From NCBI GenBank assembly GCA_036556145.1, contig DATBKB010000009.1, forward strand, positions 1-6,843: DNA of 6,843 nt, given 5' to 3'. A model generated the notes under the pieces. It was not told where the DNA came from and did not search any database. It was given only the letters and a program-made list of their open reading frames with translations. This document shows positions 1-5,944 of the stretch, one piece after another. Each line of letters begins with the position of its first letter. Positions within the stretch are counted from its first letter, which is position 1. The position numbers were made by a program, and so were the translations under genes. The stretch comes from JACDAV01 sp036556145. GTDB taxonomy: Bacteria > Chloroflexota > Limnocylindria > Limnocylindrales > CSP1-4.

Positions 1-839
1 GTCAGGCCCTTGGCCATCGTCATGAGATCGGGCACGACGTCCCAGTGGTCGACGGCGAACCAGTGGCCCGTTCGGCCGAAGCCGGCCATGACCTCGTCGG
101 CGACCATGAGGATGTCGTACTTGTCGCACAGGGCGCGGACACCGGCGATGTAGCCGTCCGGCGGCACGAGCACGCCGTTCGTGCCGACGACGGTCTCGAG
201 GAAGACCGCGGCGATCGTGTGCGGGCCCTCGTAGCGGATGACGTCCTCGAGGCCGCGCAGGCTCTCCTCGACCGGCCGCGGCTCCTTCTCGCCCCAGCGA
301 TGCGTGTCCGGGTAGCGGACGACGCCGACGAGGCCCGGCTCGTTCGGCCAGCGACGCGGATCGCCGGTGAGCGTCATCGCCCCGAACGTCGCGCCGTGAT
401 ACGAGCGATAGCGGGCGAGGACCTTGTAGCGGCCCGTGTAGTGGCGGGCGAGCTTGATCGCGTTCTCGATCGCCTCGGCGCCGCCGAGGGTGAAGAAGAC
501 CTTGTCCATGTCGCCGGGCAGGATCTCGGCCATCTTCGCCCCGAGCCGGGCCCGGATCTCGGTCGCGAAGGCCGGCTGGACGTACTGGAGCTTCATCGCC
601 TGCTCGGTGATCGCGTCGATCACGCGGCGATCGCCGTGGCCGATGTTGACCGACATCAGCTGGCTGTTGAAGTCGAGGATCCGGTCGCCCTCAGGCGTGT
701 AGAGGTAGACGCCCTCGGCACGGTCGATGGCGATCGGGTCGATCTGCCCCTGGACCGACCAGGAGAAGAACGTGTGGGCCCGCGACAGGGCGACGATCTC
801 CTGGCTCGTCATCCGGCCGGACGCGGTGCTGATGCCCAT
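1..839 (-). CDS. Class III PLP-dependent aminotransferase, probable beta-alanine/omega-amino acid type (C-terminus cut off)
   Basis: This is the first 279 residues of a fold-type I, class III aminotransferase; the family is usually about 430-460 residues, so roughly the last third lies beyond base 1. Visible motifs are the phosphate-binding GGAEA at 119-123, the aromatic stacking region SYHG at 146-149, the pyridine-nitrogen aspartate D248 in ADEVMAGFGRTG, and the Schiff-base lysine K277 in MAKGL just before the edge. It should move an omega-amino group, probably from beta-alanine, to pyruvate or 2-oxoglutarate in the cytoplasm. That substrate is inferred from the beta-ureidopropionase-like and TIGR03842-like genes on the other side of the window. 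The ATG at 839 is chosen because AGAGG (848-852) stands 8 bases upstream; an in-frame ATG at 812 has no such site. A taurine or other omega-amine substrate is possible. The family call is firm, the substrate is not. Confidence 0.88.
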   Translation of the reverse strand, partial: MGISTASGRMTSQEIVALSRAHTFFSWSVQGQIDPIAIDRAEGVYLYTPEGDRILDFNSQLMSVNIGHGDRRVIDAITEQAMKLQYVQPAFATEIRARLGAKMAEILPGDMDKVFFTLGGAEAIENAIKLARHYTGRYKVLARYRSYHGATFGAMTLTGDPRRWPNEPGLVGVVRYPDTHRWGEKEPRPVEESLRGLEDVIRYEGPHTIAAVFLETVVGTNGVLVPPDGYIAGVRALCDKYDILMVADEVMAGFGRTGHWFAVDHWDVVPDLMTMAKGL

Positions 840-881
840 CGGTCCCACCTCTGCTCACGGGGCGGATCCCCGGGGGCCGAC

Positions 882-890
882 ATTACAGCA
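882..890 (-). promoter_or_regulatory. Extended -10 promoter for the aminotransferase
   Basis: On the minus strand the bases read TGC-TGTAAT, a TGn extension followed by a -10 hexamer one mismatch from TATAAT. It is one of the few AT-rich spots in the 113-base gap and lies 43 bases upstream of the aminotransferase ATG, which would leave a leader of about 35 bases. No good -35 box is seen; the expected place falls in the preceding hairpin, as can happen with extended -10 promoters. Confidence 0.45.
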
Positions 891-899
891 CACGCGAAC

Positions 900-931
900 G
901 GGCGCGGCGCCGGCGAAGCCGGGCCGCGCCC
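900..931 (-). terminator. Strong GC hairpin, likely terminator of the DUF3618 operon
   Basis: The minus strand folds as a 9-bp outer stem (GGGCGCGGC with GCCGCGCCC) and a 5-bp inner stem (CCGGC with GCCGG) around a TTC loop, broken by one unpaired C. It starts 21 bases after the DUF3618 stop codon and lies before the aminotransferase promoter. No real T-run follows, so it could be an intrinsic terminator of the weak-U type seen in GC-rich bacteria, or an mRNA 3'-end stabiliser. Confidence 0.6.
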
Positions 932-952
932 GCGGTGTGGCTCGAGGGTGGG

Positions 953-1957
953 TCAGCTTCGACCGGTCGTCCGGCGGCCTCCCTGCGGCTGCTGGCGGTG
1001 CTGGCCCTGGCGGCCGGACTGCTGGGCCTGCTGGCGGGCGCCGTCGGTCTGCGAGTCGCGCGCCGTGCGCTCGGCCTGGCGGGCCTTGCGCTCGGCCTCG
1101 GTCATGACCTCGGAGGCGGCCGACTGCGCCTGGCCGACGAGGTCGTCGCGGATGCCGCCGAACGCCTCGCGCTCCGGCTTCGTCGCCGGCAGGACCATCC
1201 CCACGGCCGCACCGGCGGCGAAGGCGGCCACGGCCGCCCCGATCGGGTTCTGCTGGACCATCCGGCCGGCATCGCGGCGGACGTCCCCGACGATGCCCTG
1301 CACCTGCCGGCCCGCCTGGTCGGCGGTCTGGCCGACCTGACCGGCGAGCTCATTTGCCTTGCGGCCGACCTCGTCGGCCGTTCGGTTGACCTTCTGGGCG
1401 GCGTCCTCCGCGGTCTGCCCGATCTTGTCGGTGGTGCTCCGGCCGGTCGTGTCGTAGCGGCCGTACTCGGCGGTACGCCAGCCCTCCGGGGACTCGCGCT
1501 CGTACAGGCGAGTGCCCTCGTAGGTCGAGCTCGAGACGCTCGAGCGGTTCATCCAGAGCCACGCCGCGCCGATGCCGACCATGGCGGCCGGGATCGGGTT
1601 GCGGCGGATCATCTGGATGACCATGTCGCCGGTCTCCTGCGCCGCCTGTCCGGCGTTGCTCACGATCTCGTTGGCGGTGGTTGCCATGTCGTCGACCTTT
1701 GCCTCCACTTTTCCGACGGTTGCGTCGCGGATCGACTGCTTCGTGTCGGCGACGACCTTCTTCGGGTCGAGCCGATCGCCGATCTCGTCGACGGTGCTGG
1801 TCATGCCCTCGCGGGTGTCCTCGATCTCCATGAGGAGCACATCGACCTCGTCGGGCTTCCGCCCGCGGGGCGTCGACCGGGCGGCCGTCCGCGTCGGCCG
1901 CTGGACCGGCCGGCGCGTTGTCCCGCTCGATCGGGCGTTTCGTCGCTGCTGCGTCAC
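953..1957 (-). CDS. DUF3618-domain membrane-associated protein with LEA-like helical region
   Basis: The protein has 334 residues from a GTG start. Residues 1-36 are basic and look disordered. Residues 38-65 match the DUF3618 signature: the IEDTREGM stretch, then TVDEIGDRLDP. A hydrophobic segment introduced by RRNPI lies at about 118-138. Residues 172-232 are an Ala/Gln/Asp/Lys-rich amphipathic stretch resembling LEA or YtxH proteins. A second Gly/Ala segment follows QQNPI at 235-258 and ends in the LPATKPERE motif common in this family. The tail is Gln/Arg/Gly-rich. The start overlaps the stop of the holin-X gene as GTGA (1954-1957), with GGAG 8 bases upstream, so translation is probably coupled. 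Function is unknown; an envelope-associated or stress role is inferred from the neighbours and composition. Domain assignment is confident. Confidence 0.82.
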   Translation of the reverse strand: MTQQRRNARSSGTTRRPVQRPTRTAARSTPRGRKPDEVDVLLMEIEDTREGMTSTVDEIGDRLDPKKVVADTKQSIRDATVGKVEAKVDDMATTANEIVSNAGQAAQETGDMVIQMIRRNPIPAAMVGIGAAWLWMNRSSVSSSTYEGTRLYERESPEGWRTAEYGRYDTTGRSTTDKIGQTAEDAAQKVNRTADEVGRKANELAGQVGQTADQAGRQVQGIVGDVRRDAGRMVQQNPIGAAVAAFAAGAAVGMVLPATKPEREAFGGIRDDLVGQAQSAASEVMTEAERKARQAERTARDSQTDGARQQAQQSGRQGQHRQQPQGGRRTTGRS

Positions 1958-2361
1958 TTCACCTGCTCCTTCGCCCACTGGGCGTCGTCCTTCAGCGTCT
2001 CGATCGTCGCCTCGGGGGCGAGCCGGGCCTGCGCCAGGTTCGTCCGGCCTCGCCAGACAAGGAACCCGCCGGTGGCGCCGACGATGGCCGCGACCACAAG
2101 GGCAGCCATCCACGGATCGACGCCCTGCTCGGCGAGCAGGAAGACGACCGCGGCCATGACGCCGAGGAGCGCCGCGTAGAGCAGCGCGCCCCCGGCGCCG
2201 ACCATCGCGGCGTCCCGACCCGCCTCGGTGGCCTTCGCGGTCACCTCGGTCCGGGCAAGTTCGATCTCCTTGTGGACGAGCGTGCCGAGCTGGCGCGACA
2301 GGTCGCCGACCAGCTGCCCCAGGGATCGTTCGTCGCGGGGCGCTTCACGCTCGACGGCCAT
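1954..2361 (-). CDS. Phage holin family protein (holin-X / YqjE type)
   Basis: This is a 135-residue inner-membrane protein of the putative actinobacterial holin-X family (PF07332), which also contains E. coli YqjE. The N-terminal amphipathic helix (about 13-40) carries the typical pattern LVGDLSRQLGTLVHKEIELA. Two membrane helices follow at about 54-77 and 84-103, and the soluble tail ends in the family-typical LKDDAQWAKE. Despite the name there is no lysin or other phage gene nearby, so a lysis role is not supported; a chromosomal membrane function like that of YqjE is more likely. The ATG at 2361 shares its A with the TGA stop of the upstream gene, and the downstream DUF3618 gene overlaps its stop by 4 bases. 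It is therefore the middle gene of a translationally coupled trio. Confidence 0.85.
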   Translation of the reverse strand: MAVEREAPRDERSLGQLVGDLSRQLGTLVHKEIELARTEVTAKATEAGRDAAMVGAGGALLYAALLGVMAAVVFLLAEQGVDPWMAALVVAAIVGATGGFLVWRGRTNLAQARLAPEATIETLKDDAQWAKEQVK

Positions 2362-2903
2362 CACAGGCCTCCGACCGTGCCGGCTCCGGTCCGGCCGCGG
2401 CGACCGGCGGTGGCCGTCGGCGTCCCGTAGTCGGGCGTCGTCAGCGCGCGGTTGCGAGGAACGGTCGCCCCATCGCTGTCGGTCGTCGATCGGCCGCTGC
2501 CGAGGAACCGGCCGATGAGCAGGCCAAGGACGAGGCTTCCGCCCACGACGGCGAGCGGCTGGCGCCGCGAGAAGTCCTGGACCTGGTCCATGAGCTCACG
2601 CGCGTCGTGCTCGCGCAGGTAGCGTGCCGTCTCCTCGACCCGCGTCGCCGCCGTGTCGGCGATTCCCGCGATCTCCGGGCGCTGCTCGCGCATCTGAGAG
2701 CCCGCATCGCGGACCGCCTGGGCGACCTGGTCGAGCGCCTCGCCGGCCTTCGTCATCGCGGTCGAGGCCTGCGCCTCGGCCGTGCGGCCGGCTTGCTCGG
2801 CAAGACCACTGGCCGCTGCCTTGAGCCGATCCGCGTCGCCGCCGTTCATCGTCGACTGGCGACCGGCATCGCGACCCGTCGGGGTCCGTGTGGTCATCGT
2901 CAT
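2361..2903 (-). CDS. YqjD/ElaB (DUF883)-like membrane-anchored helical protein
   Basis: The protein has 180 residues. A polar, Ala/Gln/Glu-rich amphipathic helix spans about 22-110. It is followed by RRQPL and a glycine-rich membrane segment with GLLIGRFL (about 114-135), then a disordered Thr/Gly/Arg tail. This helix-plus-glycine-zipper-anchor plan is that of DUF883 proteins such as E. coli YqjD and ElaB, which are inner-membrane proteins reported to bind ribosomes in stationary phase. Unlike those, the anchor is not at the extreme C-terminus: a 45-residue tail follows. The ATG at 2903 is chosen because GAGG stands 7 bases upstream; an in-frame ATG at 3044 lacks a ribosome site and would add an unlikely Arg-rich extension. 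It is the first gene of the trio with holin-X and DUF3618. Family similarity is by pattern only, and the role is inferred. Confidence 0.65.
   Translation of the reverse strand: MTMTTRTPTGRDAGRQSTMNGGDADRLKAAASGLAEQAGRTAEAQASTAMTKAGEALDQVAQAVRDAGSQMREQRPEIAGIADTAATRVEETARYLREHDARELMDQVQDFSRRQPLAVVGGSLVLGLLIGRFLGSGRSTTDSDGATVPRNRALTTPDYGTPTATAGRRGRTGAGTVGGL
2368..2372 (-). promoter_or_regulatory. Shine-Dalgarno site of the holin-X gene, inside the upstream gene
   Basis: GGAGG on the minus strand lies in the last codons of the YqjD-like gene, 6 bases before ATG 2361. The adjacent in-frame GTG at 2364 would have only 3 bases of spacing, so this site selects the ATG. That start forms a TGATG stop/start overlap with the upstream gene. 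Confidence 0.7.
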
Positions 2904-2906
2904 CGC

Positions 2907-2999
2907 GTCACCTCGTCTTCGCCGGCCGGGACCGCTCCGGCTGGGGCGCATGCGTATGCCCGTGGCGGCCTGGGGTCTGCCCCATGGTCGCCTCGTCTT
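2907..2999. repeat. Near-perfect 13-base direct repeat carrying two ribosome binding sites
   Basis: The plus strand has GTCACCTCGTCTT at 2907-2919 and GTCGCCTCGTCTT at 2987-2999, one mismatch in 13 bases and 80 bases apart. On the minus strand these read AAGACGAGGYGAC. Each copy places GAGG 5-7 bases before an ATG, the upper one for the small ORF and the lower one for the YqjD-like gene. Confidence 0.6.
2908..2985 (-). CDS. Possible 25-residue leader ORF upstream of the YqjD-like gene
   Basis: A short ORF starts at ATG 2985 with GAGG 5 bases upstream and ends in a TGA 4 bases before the ATG of the YqjD-like gene. The peptide is basic and rich in His, Pro and Arg (it includes RHGHTHAP), with no resemblance to a known protein. 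Its ribosome-site context is repeated almost exactly ahead of the next gene. It could be a leader peptide coupling translation into the operon, or chance; in DNA this GC-rich, short open frames are common. Confidence 0.25.
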   Translation of the reverse strand: MGQTPGRHGHTHAPQPERSRPAKTR

Positions 3000-3095
3000 G
3001 TGACGTTGGGCCGGTGCGCCTCTCGTGGCGAGTGTCAGCGCCATATCACGGCCCCGGTCCGGCGACGAAGGTGCGGACGCTTGGCAACGCGCGGA

Positions 3096-4040
3096 TCAGG
3101 CCGCGGCCGAATCCTTCAGTGCCGCACCCGGCTCGCGCCGCTCGGCGCGCGGCACGACGACGCGAAGCGCGCGGGGCACGACTTCGAAGTCGATGGGCGT
3201 CGTCCCCTGGTCGTGCGAGTCGACGCGACACGGCAACGGATGGACGCTCTCGATGCGGACGCGCCGGGACCGGTACGTCGACACGTGCGGCTCGTAGCGC
3301 CGGCGGCCGAAGGCGATCGACGCCAGATGCCGCAGCAGCGTGAGCTTCGAGAAGTGGCGGAACACGCGGACGTCGAACAGCCCATCGTCGACCCGCGCCG
3401 CAGGCGCGACGGTCAGCGCGGCGCCCGTGTACGGCCCGTTCGAGACGGTCACCATCAGCGCCCTCGTGCGCACGATGTCGTCGTCGAGCCGGATGAGCAT
3501 CCGGGCCGGGCGGTAGCGGAAGGCGACCCAGACCGATCTCGGCAGCGACAGCCAGTCGCCCTCGTCGACCCCCTGGACCTCGCGGAAGATCGCGGCATTG
3601 AGGCCGATCGATCCGTTCTCGAAGAAGGGCCGGTCACGGGTCCGACCGACGTCAATGGCCCGGACCTCGCCGTCGGCGATCGCGTCGAGCGCGGCGGCCG
3701 GGTCGCGGGGGATGCCGAGCATCCGCGGGATGTTCATGATCGACCCGAGCGGCACGACGCCCAGCGCGACCCGCGAGCCGAGGAGCTCGGTCGCGACGAT
3801 CCCGATCGTCCCGTCACCGCCGGCGGCCACGACCAGGTCGCAGCCGTCGCGCACGGCGTCGCGCGCGAGCGTGCGGGCTTGCTCGGCGGACTCGGTCTCC
3901 TGGATCGCGCCGCCAAAGCCGTGCTCGACGAGCAGCGTCCGGATCGCCTCGGGCGAGGCGCGATTGACGGGAATCCCGCCCTTCTGGCCGGCGTTCGGAT
4001 TCCAGATGACGCGGGCCTTCGTCCAGTGGCCGGCCGTCAC
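3096..4040 (-). CDS. Diacylglycerol kinase / YegS-type lipid kinase
   Basis: The protein has 314 residues, normal for a soluble DagK/LCB5/YegS-fold lipid kinase, which phosphorylates a membrane lipid such as diacylglycerol with ATP. The N-terminus has the RVIWNPNAG nucleotide-site strand (10-18), and GGDGT lies at 74-78. PLGSIMNIPRMLGIP (97-111) takes the place of the usual GTxNDFAR-type motif. The C-terminal domain has VDDGLFDVRVF (217-227) and TPIDFEVVPRALRV (281-294). By spacing from P282, D274-S-H occupies the position of the usual DGE, which carries the catalytic aspartate in DgkB; the Asp is kept and the Glu is His. The GTG start at 4040 overlaps the PAP2 stop as GTGA, with no clear Shine-Dalgarno site, so expression probably depends on reinitiation. 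The substrate may be a lipid other than diacylglycerol. Confidence 0.83.
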   Translation of the reverse strand: MTAGHWTKARVIWNPNAGQKGGIPVNRASPEAIRTLLVEHGFGGAIQETESAEQARTLARDAVRDGCDLVVAAGGDGTIGIVATELLGSRVALGVVPLGSIMNIPRMLGIPRDPAAALDAIADGEVRAIDVGRTRDRPFFENGSIGLNAAIFREVQGVDEGDWLSLPRSVWVAFRYRPARMLIRLDDDIVRTRALMVTVSNGPYTGAALTVAPAARVDDGLFDVRVFRHFSKLTLLRHLASIAFGRRRYEPHVSTYRSRRVRIESVHPLPCRVDSHDQGTTPIDFEVVPRALRVVVPRAERREPGAALKDSAAA

Positions 4041-4873
4041 GTCCGGGCGGCCCGATCGTGTCGCGCCGATCGGCGACGCTCCTTGGCCCGACGGTAGAGG
4101 CCGGTCAGGACGATGAGGTAGCTCGTCCCGAGGAGGTACGAGGCCGTGACGTCGGTCGGCCAGTGGTGACCCTGGTGGATGCGGCTCGGACCGACGAGCG
4201 CGAGCAGGCCGAGCAGCGCGCCGACGACCGTTCGGCGGAGTGGCCGCGGCCGGATGAGGGTGTGGGCGAGGTACGCGAGGAAGCCGTACGTGCCGACGTA
4301 CGTGATGACGTGCCCGCTCGGGAAGCTCGAGCCGCCGAGCGGCGCGGCGACGACCCGCAGGTCGTTGCCGGCGACCGGGCGCGGCCGCCGCATGATCGCC
4401 TTGAGCACGGTCGAGACCGCACCGGTGGACCAGGCCAGGAGCTGGAAGAGGGCCTCCACCGGAAACCGGAACGCCCACATCGCGGCGATCATCGCGGGCG
4501 GCAGGATCCGGCTCTGGGGCGGGAAGCCGAACCACGACACCGCGGCCATGAGACGCTCGAGCAGCGGGTTGCTCCGCCGCTGGAGCTTGAGCATCAGCGC
4601 GAGATCGAAGGCCTCGCTCCGGCGCGCCCGAACGATCGCGAAGATCCCGATGAACCCGGCCAGGCCGGCGACCGCGGTGGCCGAGGCGGCCCGGCCGCGG
4701 GCGATGGCGACGCCGGTCGGGAGCGTCTCCTTGTGCGCCTCGCGAACCGCCGACTCGGCGGCCTCGCGGACGGCCGGGGGCGCCTGGCGGCCGGCTTGCT
4801 CGATCGGGCTGGCGGTGGCGGTCACCGGCCGATGGTCGCGAGCGTTGCGCCCGCGGCGCGCGGGCCGCGCCAC
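4037..4873 (-). CDS. PAP2-family lipid phosphatase
   Basis: This is a type 2 phosphatidic acid phosphatase, an integral membrane enzyme that dephosphorylates lipid phosphates such as phosphatidate or undecaprenyl pyrophosphate. All three signature motifs are complete: K158-X6-R165-P166; PSGH at 185-188 with the acid/base histidine H188; and S230-R231-X5-H237-X3-D241 with the nucleophile H237. Hydrophobic segments lie at about 66-81, 122-133, 141-157, 189-206, 215-229 and 244-259. Its stop overlaps the lipid kinase start by 4 bases, so the two enzymes act as a unit. The start is uncertain. The GTG at 4873 gives 278 residues but its GGAG is only 2 bases away; the GTG at 4825 gives 262 residues with no ribosome site. 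Either leaves the domain intact. It is transcribed divergently from the amidohydrolase across about 100 bases. Confidence 0.88.
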   Translation of the reverse strand: MARPARRGRNARDHRPVTATASPIEQAGRQAPPAVREAAESAVREAHKETLPTGVAIARGRAASATAVAGLAGFIGIFAIVRARRSEAFDLALMLKLQRRSNPLLERLMAAVSWFGFPPQSRILPPAMIAAMWAFRFPVEALFQLLAWSTGAVSTVLKAIMRRPRPVAGNDLRVVAAPLGGSSFPSGHVITYVGTYGFLAYLAHTLIRPRPLRRTVVGALLGLLALVGPSRIHQGHHWPTDVTASYLLGTSYLIVLTGLYRRAKERRRSARHDRAART

Positions 4874-4893
4874 GGCTCCGGCTGGCAGTCCCG

Positions 4894-4921
4894 TTGCAAA
4901 GCGGCGCGCCCGGTGTACCCT
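4894..4921 (+). promoter_or_regulatory. Candidate promoter of the amidohydrolase gene
   Basis: TTGCAA at 4894-4899 is followed after 16 bases by TACCCT at 4916-4921. The -35 keeps TTG and the final A, and the -10 keeps the key TA....T positions. Transcription would start near 4928, leaving about 47 bases of leader. It lies in the only gap between the divergent PAP2 and amidohydrolase genes. TTGCAA is itself a palindrome, but no matching -10 for the PAP2 side is seen. Confidence 0.4.
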
Positions 4922-4974
4922 CTCCCATCTTCCGACTTCGATCGTCCGAGCACGACCCGCCAGGAGAGGGACCG

Positions 4975-5826
4975 ATGCCGCGCAACGTCCGGGGTGCGCT
5001 GCTCCAGGCCAGCTGGACCGGCGACAAGGAATCGATGATCCAGAAGCACGAGAAGTACGCCCACGAGGCGGCCGAGCAGGGCGCCCAGATCATGCTCTTC
5101 CAGGAGCTCTTCTACGGGCCCTACTTCTGCCAGGTGCAGGATCCCAAGTACTACGCCTACACGGAGCACATTCCCGGCGGCCCGACGACCAAGCGCATGC
5201 AGGACCTGGCGAAGAAGACCGGCATGGTCCTCGTCGTCCCGATGTACGAGGAGGACGACAAGGCCGCCGGGATCTACTACAACACCGCGGCCGTCATCGA
5301 CGCCGACGGCAAGTACCTCGGCAAGTACCGCAAGACGCACATCCCCCACGTCAAGGGCTTCTGGGAGAAGTTCTACTTCCGGCCCGGCAACATGGGCTAC
5401 CCGGTCTTCGAGACGGCCGTCGGCAAGGTCGGCGTGTACATCTGCTACGACCGCCACTTCCCGGAGGGCGCCCGCGCGCTCGGGCTCAACGGCGCCGAGA
5501 TCGTCATGATCCCGTCGGCGACGTCGCGCGGCCTGTCGGAGTACCTGTGGCGCGTCGAGCAGGTGAGCCACGCGCTGGCGAACGGCTACTTCGTGGGGAC
5601 GATCAACAGGGTGGGCGTCGAAAAGGATCTCGGCGACGACGACTTCTACGGGCAGAGCTACTTCGTCGATCCGCGCGGCCAGTTCGTCGGCGACGTCGGC
5701 AGCGCCCATGACGAGGAGCTGCTCGTCCGCGACCTCGACCTCGACAAGATCCAGGAGGTCCGCCAGACCTGGCAGTTCTACCGGGATCGCCGACCGGACG
5801 CGTACGGCGATCTCGTCGCCCCCTAG
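4975..5826 (+). CDS. Nitrilase-superfamily amidohydrolase, probable beta-ureidopropionase / N-carbamoyl-amino acid hydrolase
   Basis: This 283-residue cytoplasmic enzyme of the carbon-nitrogen hydrolase superfamily is complete. The catalytic set is visible: E44 in FQELFYGPY, K120 in KYRKTHIPHVKGF, C157 in YICYDRHFPE, with an auxiliary glutamate E131 in FWEKFYFRPGN. The fold is otherwise typical (AAVIDADGKYLGKYRK, IVMIPSATSRG, INRVG). It resembles beta-ureidopropionases and N-carbamoylputrescine amidases, which release CO2 and ammonia from an N-carbamoyl amine. The luciferase-family gene downstream and the aminotransferase across the window favour N-carbamoyl-beta-alanine as substrate, the third step of reductive pyrimidine breakdown. 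AGGAG at 4962-4966 is 8 bases before ATG 4975, so the start is secure. The protein is unusually Lys- and Tyr-rich beside its Arg-rich neighbours, probably family conservation. The family is certain; the exact substrate is inferred. Confidence 0.85.
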   Translation: MPRNVRGALLQASWTGDKESMIQKHEKYAHEAAEQGAQIMLFQELFYGPYFCQVQDPKYYAYTEHIPGGPTTKRMQDLAKKTGMVLVVPMYEEDDKAAGIYYNTAAVIDADGKYLGKYRKTHIPHVKGFWEKFYFRPGNMGYPVFETAVGKVGVYICYDRHFPEGARALGLNGAEIVMIPSATSRGLSEYLWRVEQVSHALANGYFVGTINRVGVEKDLGDDDFYGQSYFVDPRGQFVGDVGSAHDEELLVRDLDLDKIQEVRQTWQFYRDRRPDAYGDLVAP

Positions 5827-5834
5827 CCTCTCCG

Positions 5835-5865
5835 GGCTCGGCCGTCGGAGGAGGACGGCCGAGCC
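5835..5865 (+). terminator. Perfect 12-bp hairpin just after the amidohydrolase, with an SD-like loop
   Basis: GGCTCGGCCGTC (5835-5846) and GACGGCCGAGCC (5854-5865) are exact inverted copies around the 7-base loop GGAGGAG. The hairpin begins 8 bases after the TAG stop and is followed by AAACC rather than a T-run. It may be a U-poor terminator, a processing or stability element between two co-transcribed genes, or a binding site. The purine loop could pair with anti-Shine-Dalgarno RNA. Confidence 0.55.
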
Positions 5866-5944
5866 AAACCACCTCGGGCCGATGGCCTCGCGGAGCTCGG
5901 CCTCGGACCTCGGTGAGCGAGTGATGACCCAGCACTGAGGTTGC

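Noticed and set aside
45..1340. Plus-strand open frame of 431 codons
   Set aside because: It is antisense to the aminotransferase, which has all PLP-site motifs, and it runs across a hairpin and promoter into another gene.
935..2179. Plus-strand open frame of 414 codons
   Set aside because: It mirrors the DUF3618 and holin-X genes on the other strand; those have recognisable domains, ribosome sites and overlaps, and this one does not.
1954..2361. Prophage or lysis cassette suggested by the holin name
   Set aside because: No endolysin, tail, integrase or attachment repeat is present; the protein belongs to the chromosomal holin-X/YqjE family and sits in a conserved-type membrane operon.
2904..3044. 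Longer start (ATG 3044) for the YqjD-like gene
   Set aside because: No ribosome site precedes it, and the added 47 residues are Arg/Pro-rich without family resemblance; ATG 2903 has GAGG at good spacing.
2904..3095. Promoter for the YqjD-like operon
   Set aside because: TTGCCA (near 3085) and CTGACA (near 3033) on the minus strand look like -35 boxes, but neither has a TA....T box at 16-18 bases, so no site is called.
2607..4097. Long plus-strand open frame of 496 codons
   Set aside because: It lies antisense to the YqjD-like gene and the lipid kinase. Its protein is dominated by Arg, Asp, Val and Gly in low-complexity fashion with no motif, as expected for a shadow of GC-biased codons.
4041..5093. 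N-terminal extension of the lipid kinase through the PAP2 gene in one frame
   Set aside because: The upstream part of this frame is a shifted reading of the PAP2 gene with no domain, and kinase homology begins right after the GTG at 4040.
4822..5709. Minus-strand open frame of 295 codons opposite the amidohydrolase
   Set aside because: The plus-strand gene has a complete catalytic triad and a good ribosome site; the minus-strand product is low-complexity Val/Ala/Asp/Arg sequence.
5882..5938. 18-residue ORF in the spacer before the luciferase-family gene
   Set aside because: No Shine-Dalgarno site precedes its ATG, and its frame is only the tail of a shadow frame from the amidohydrolase.
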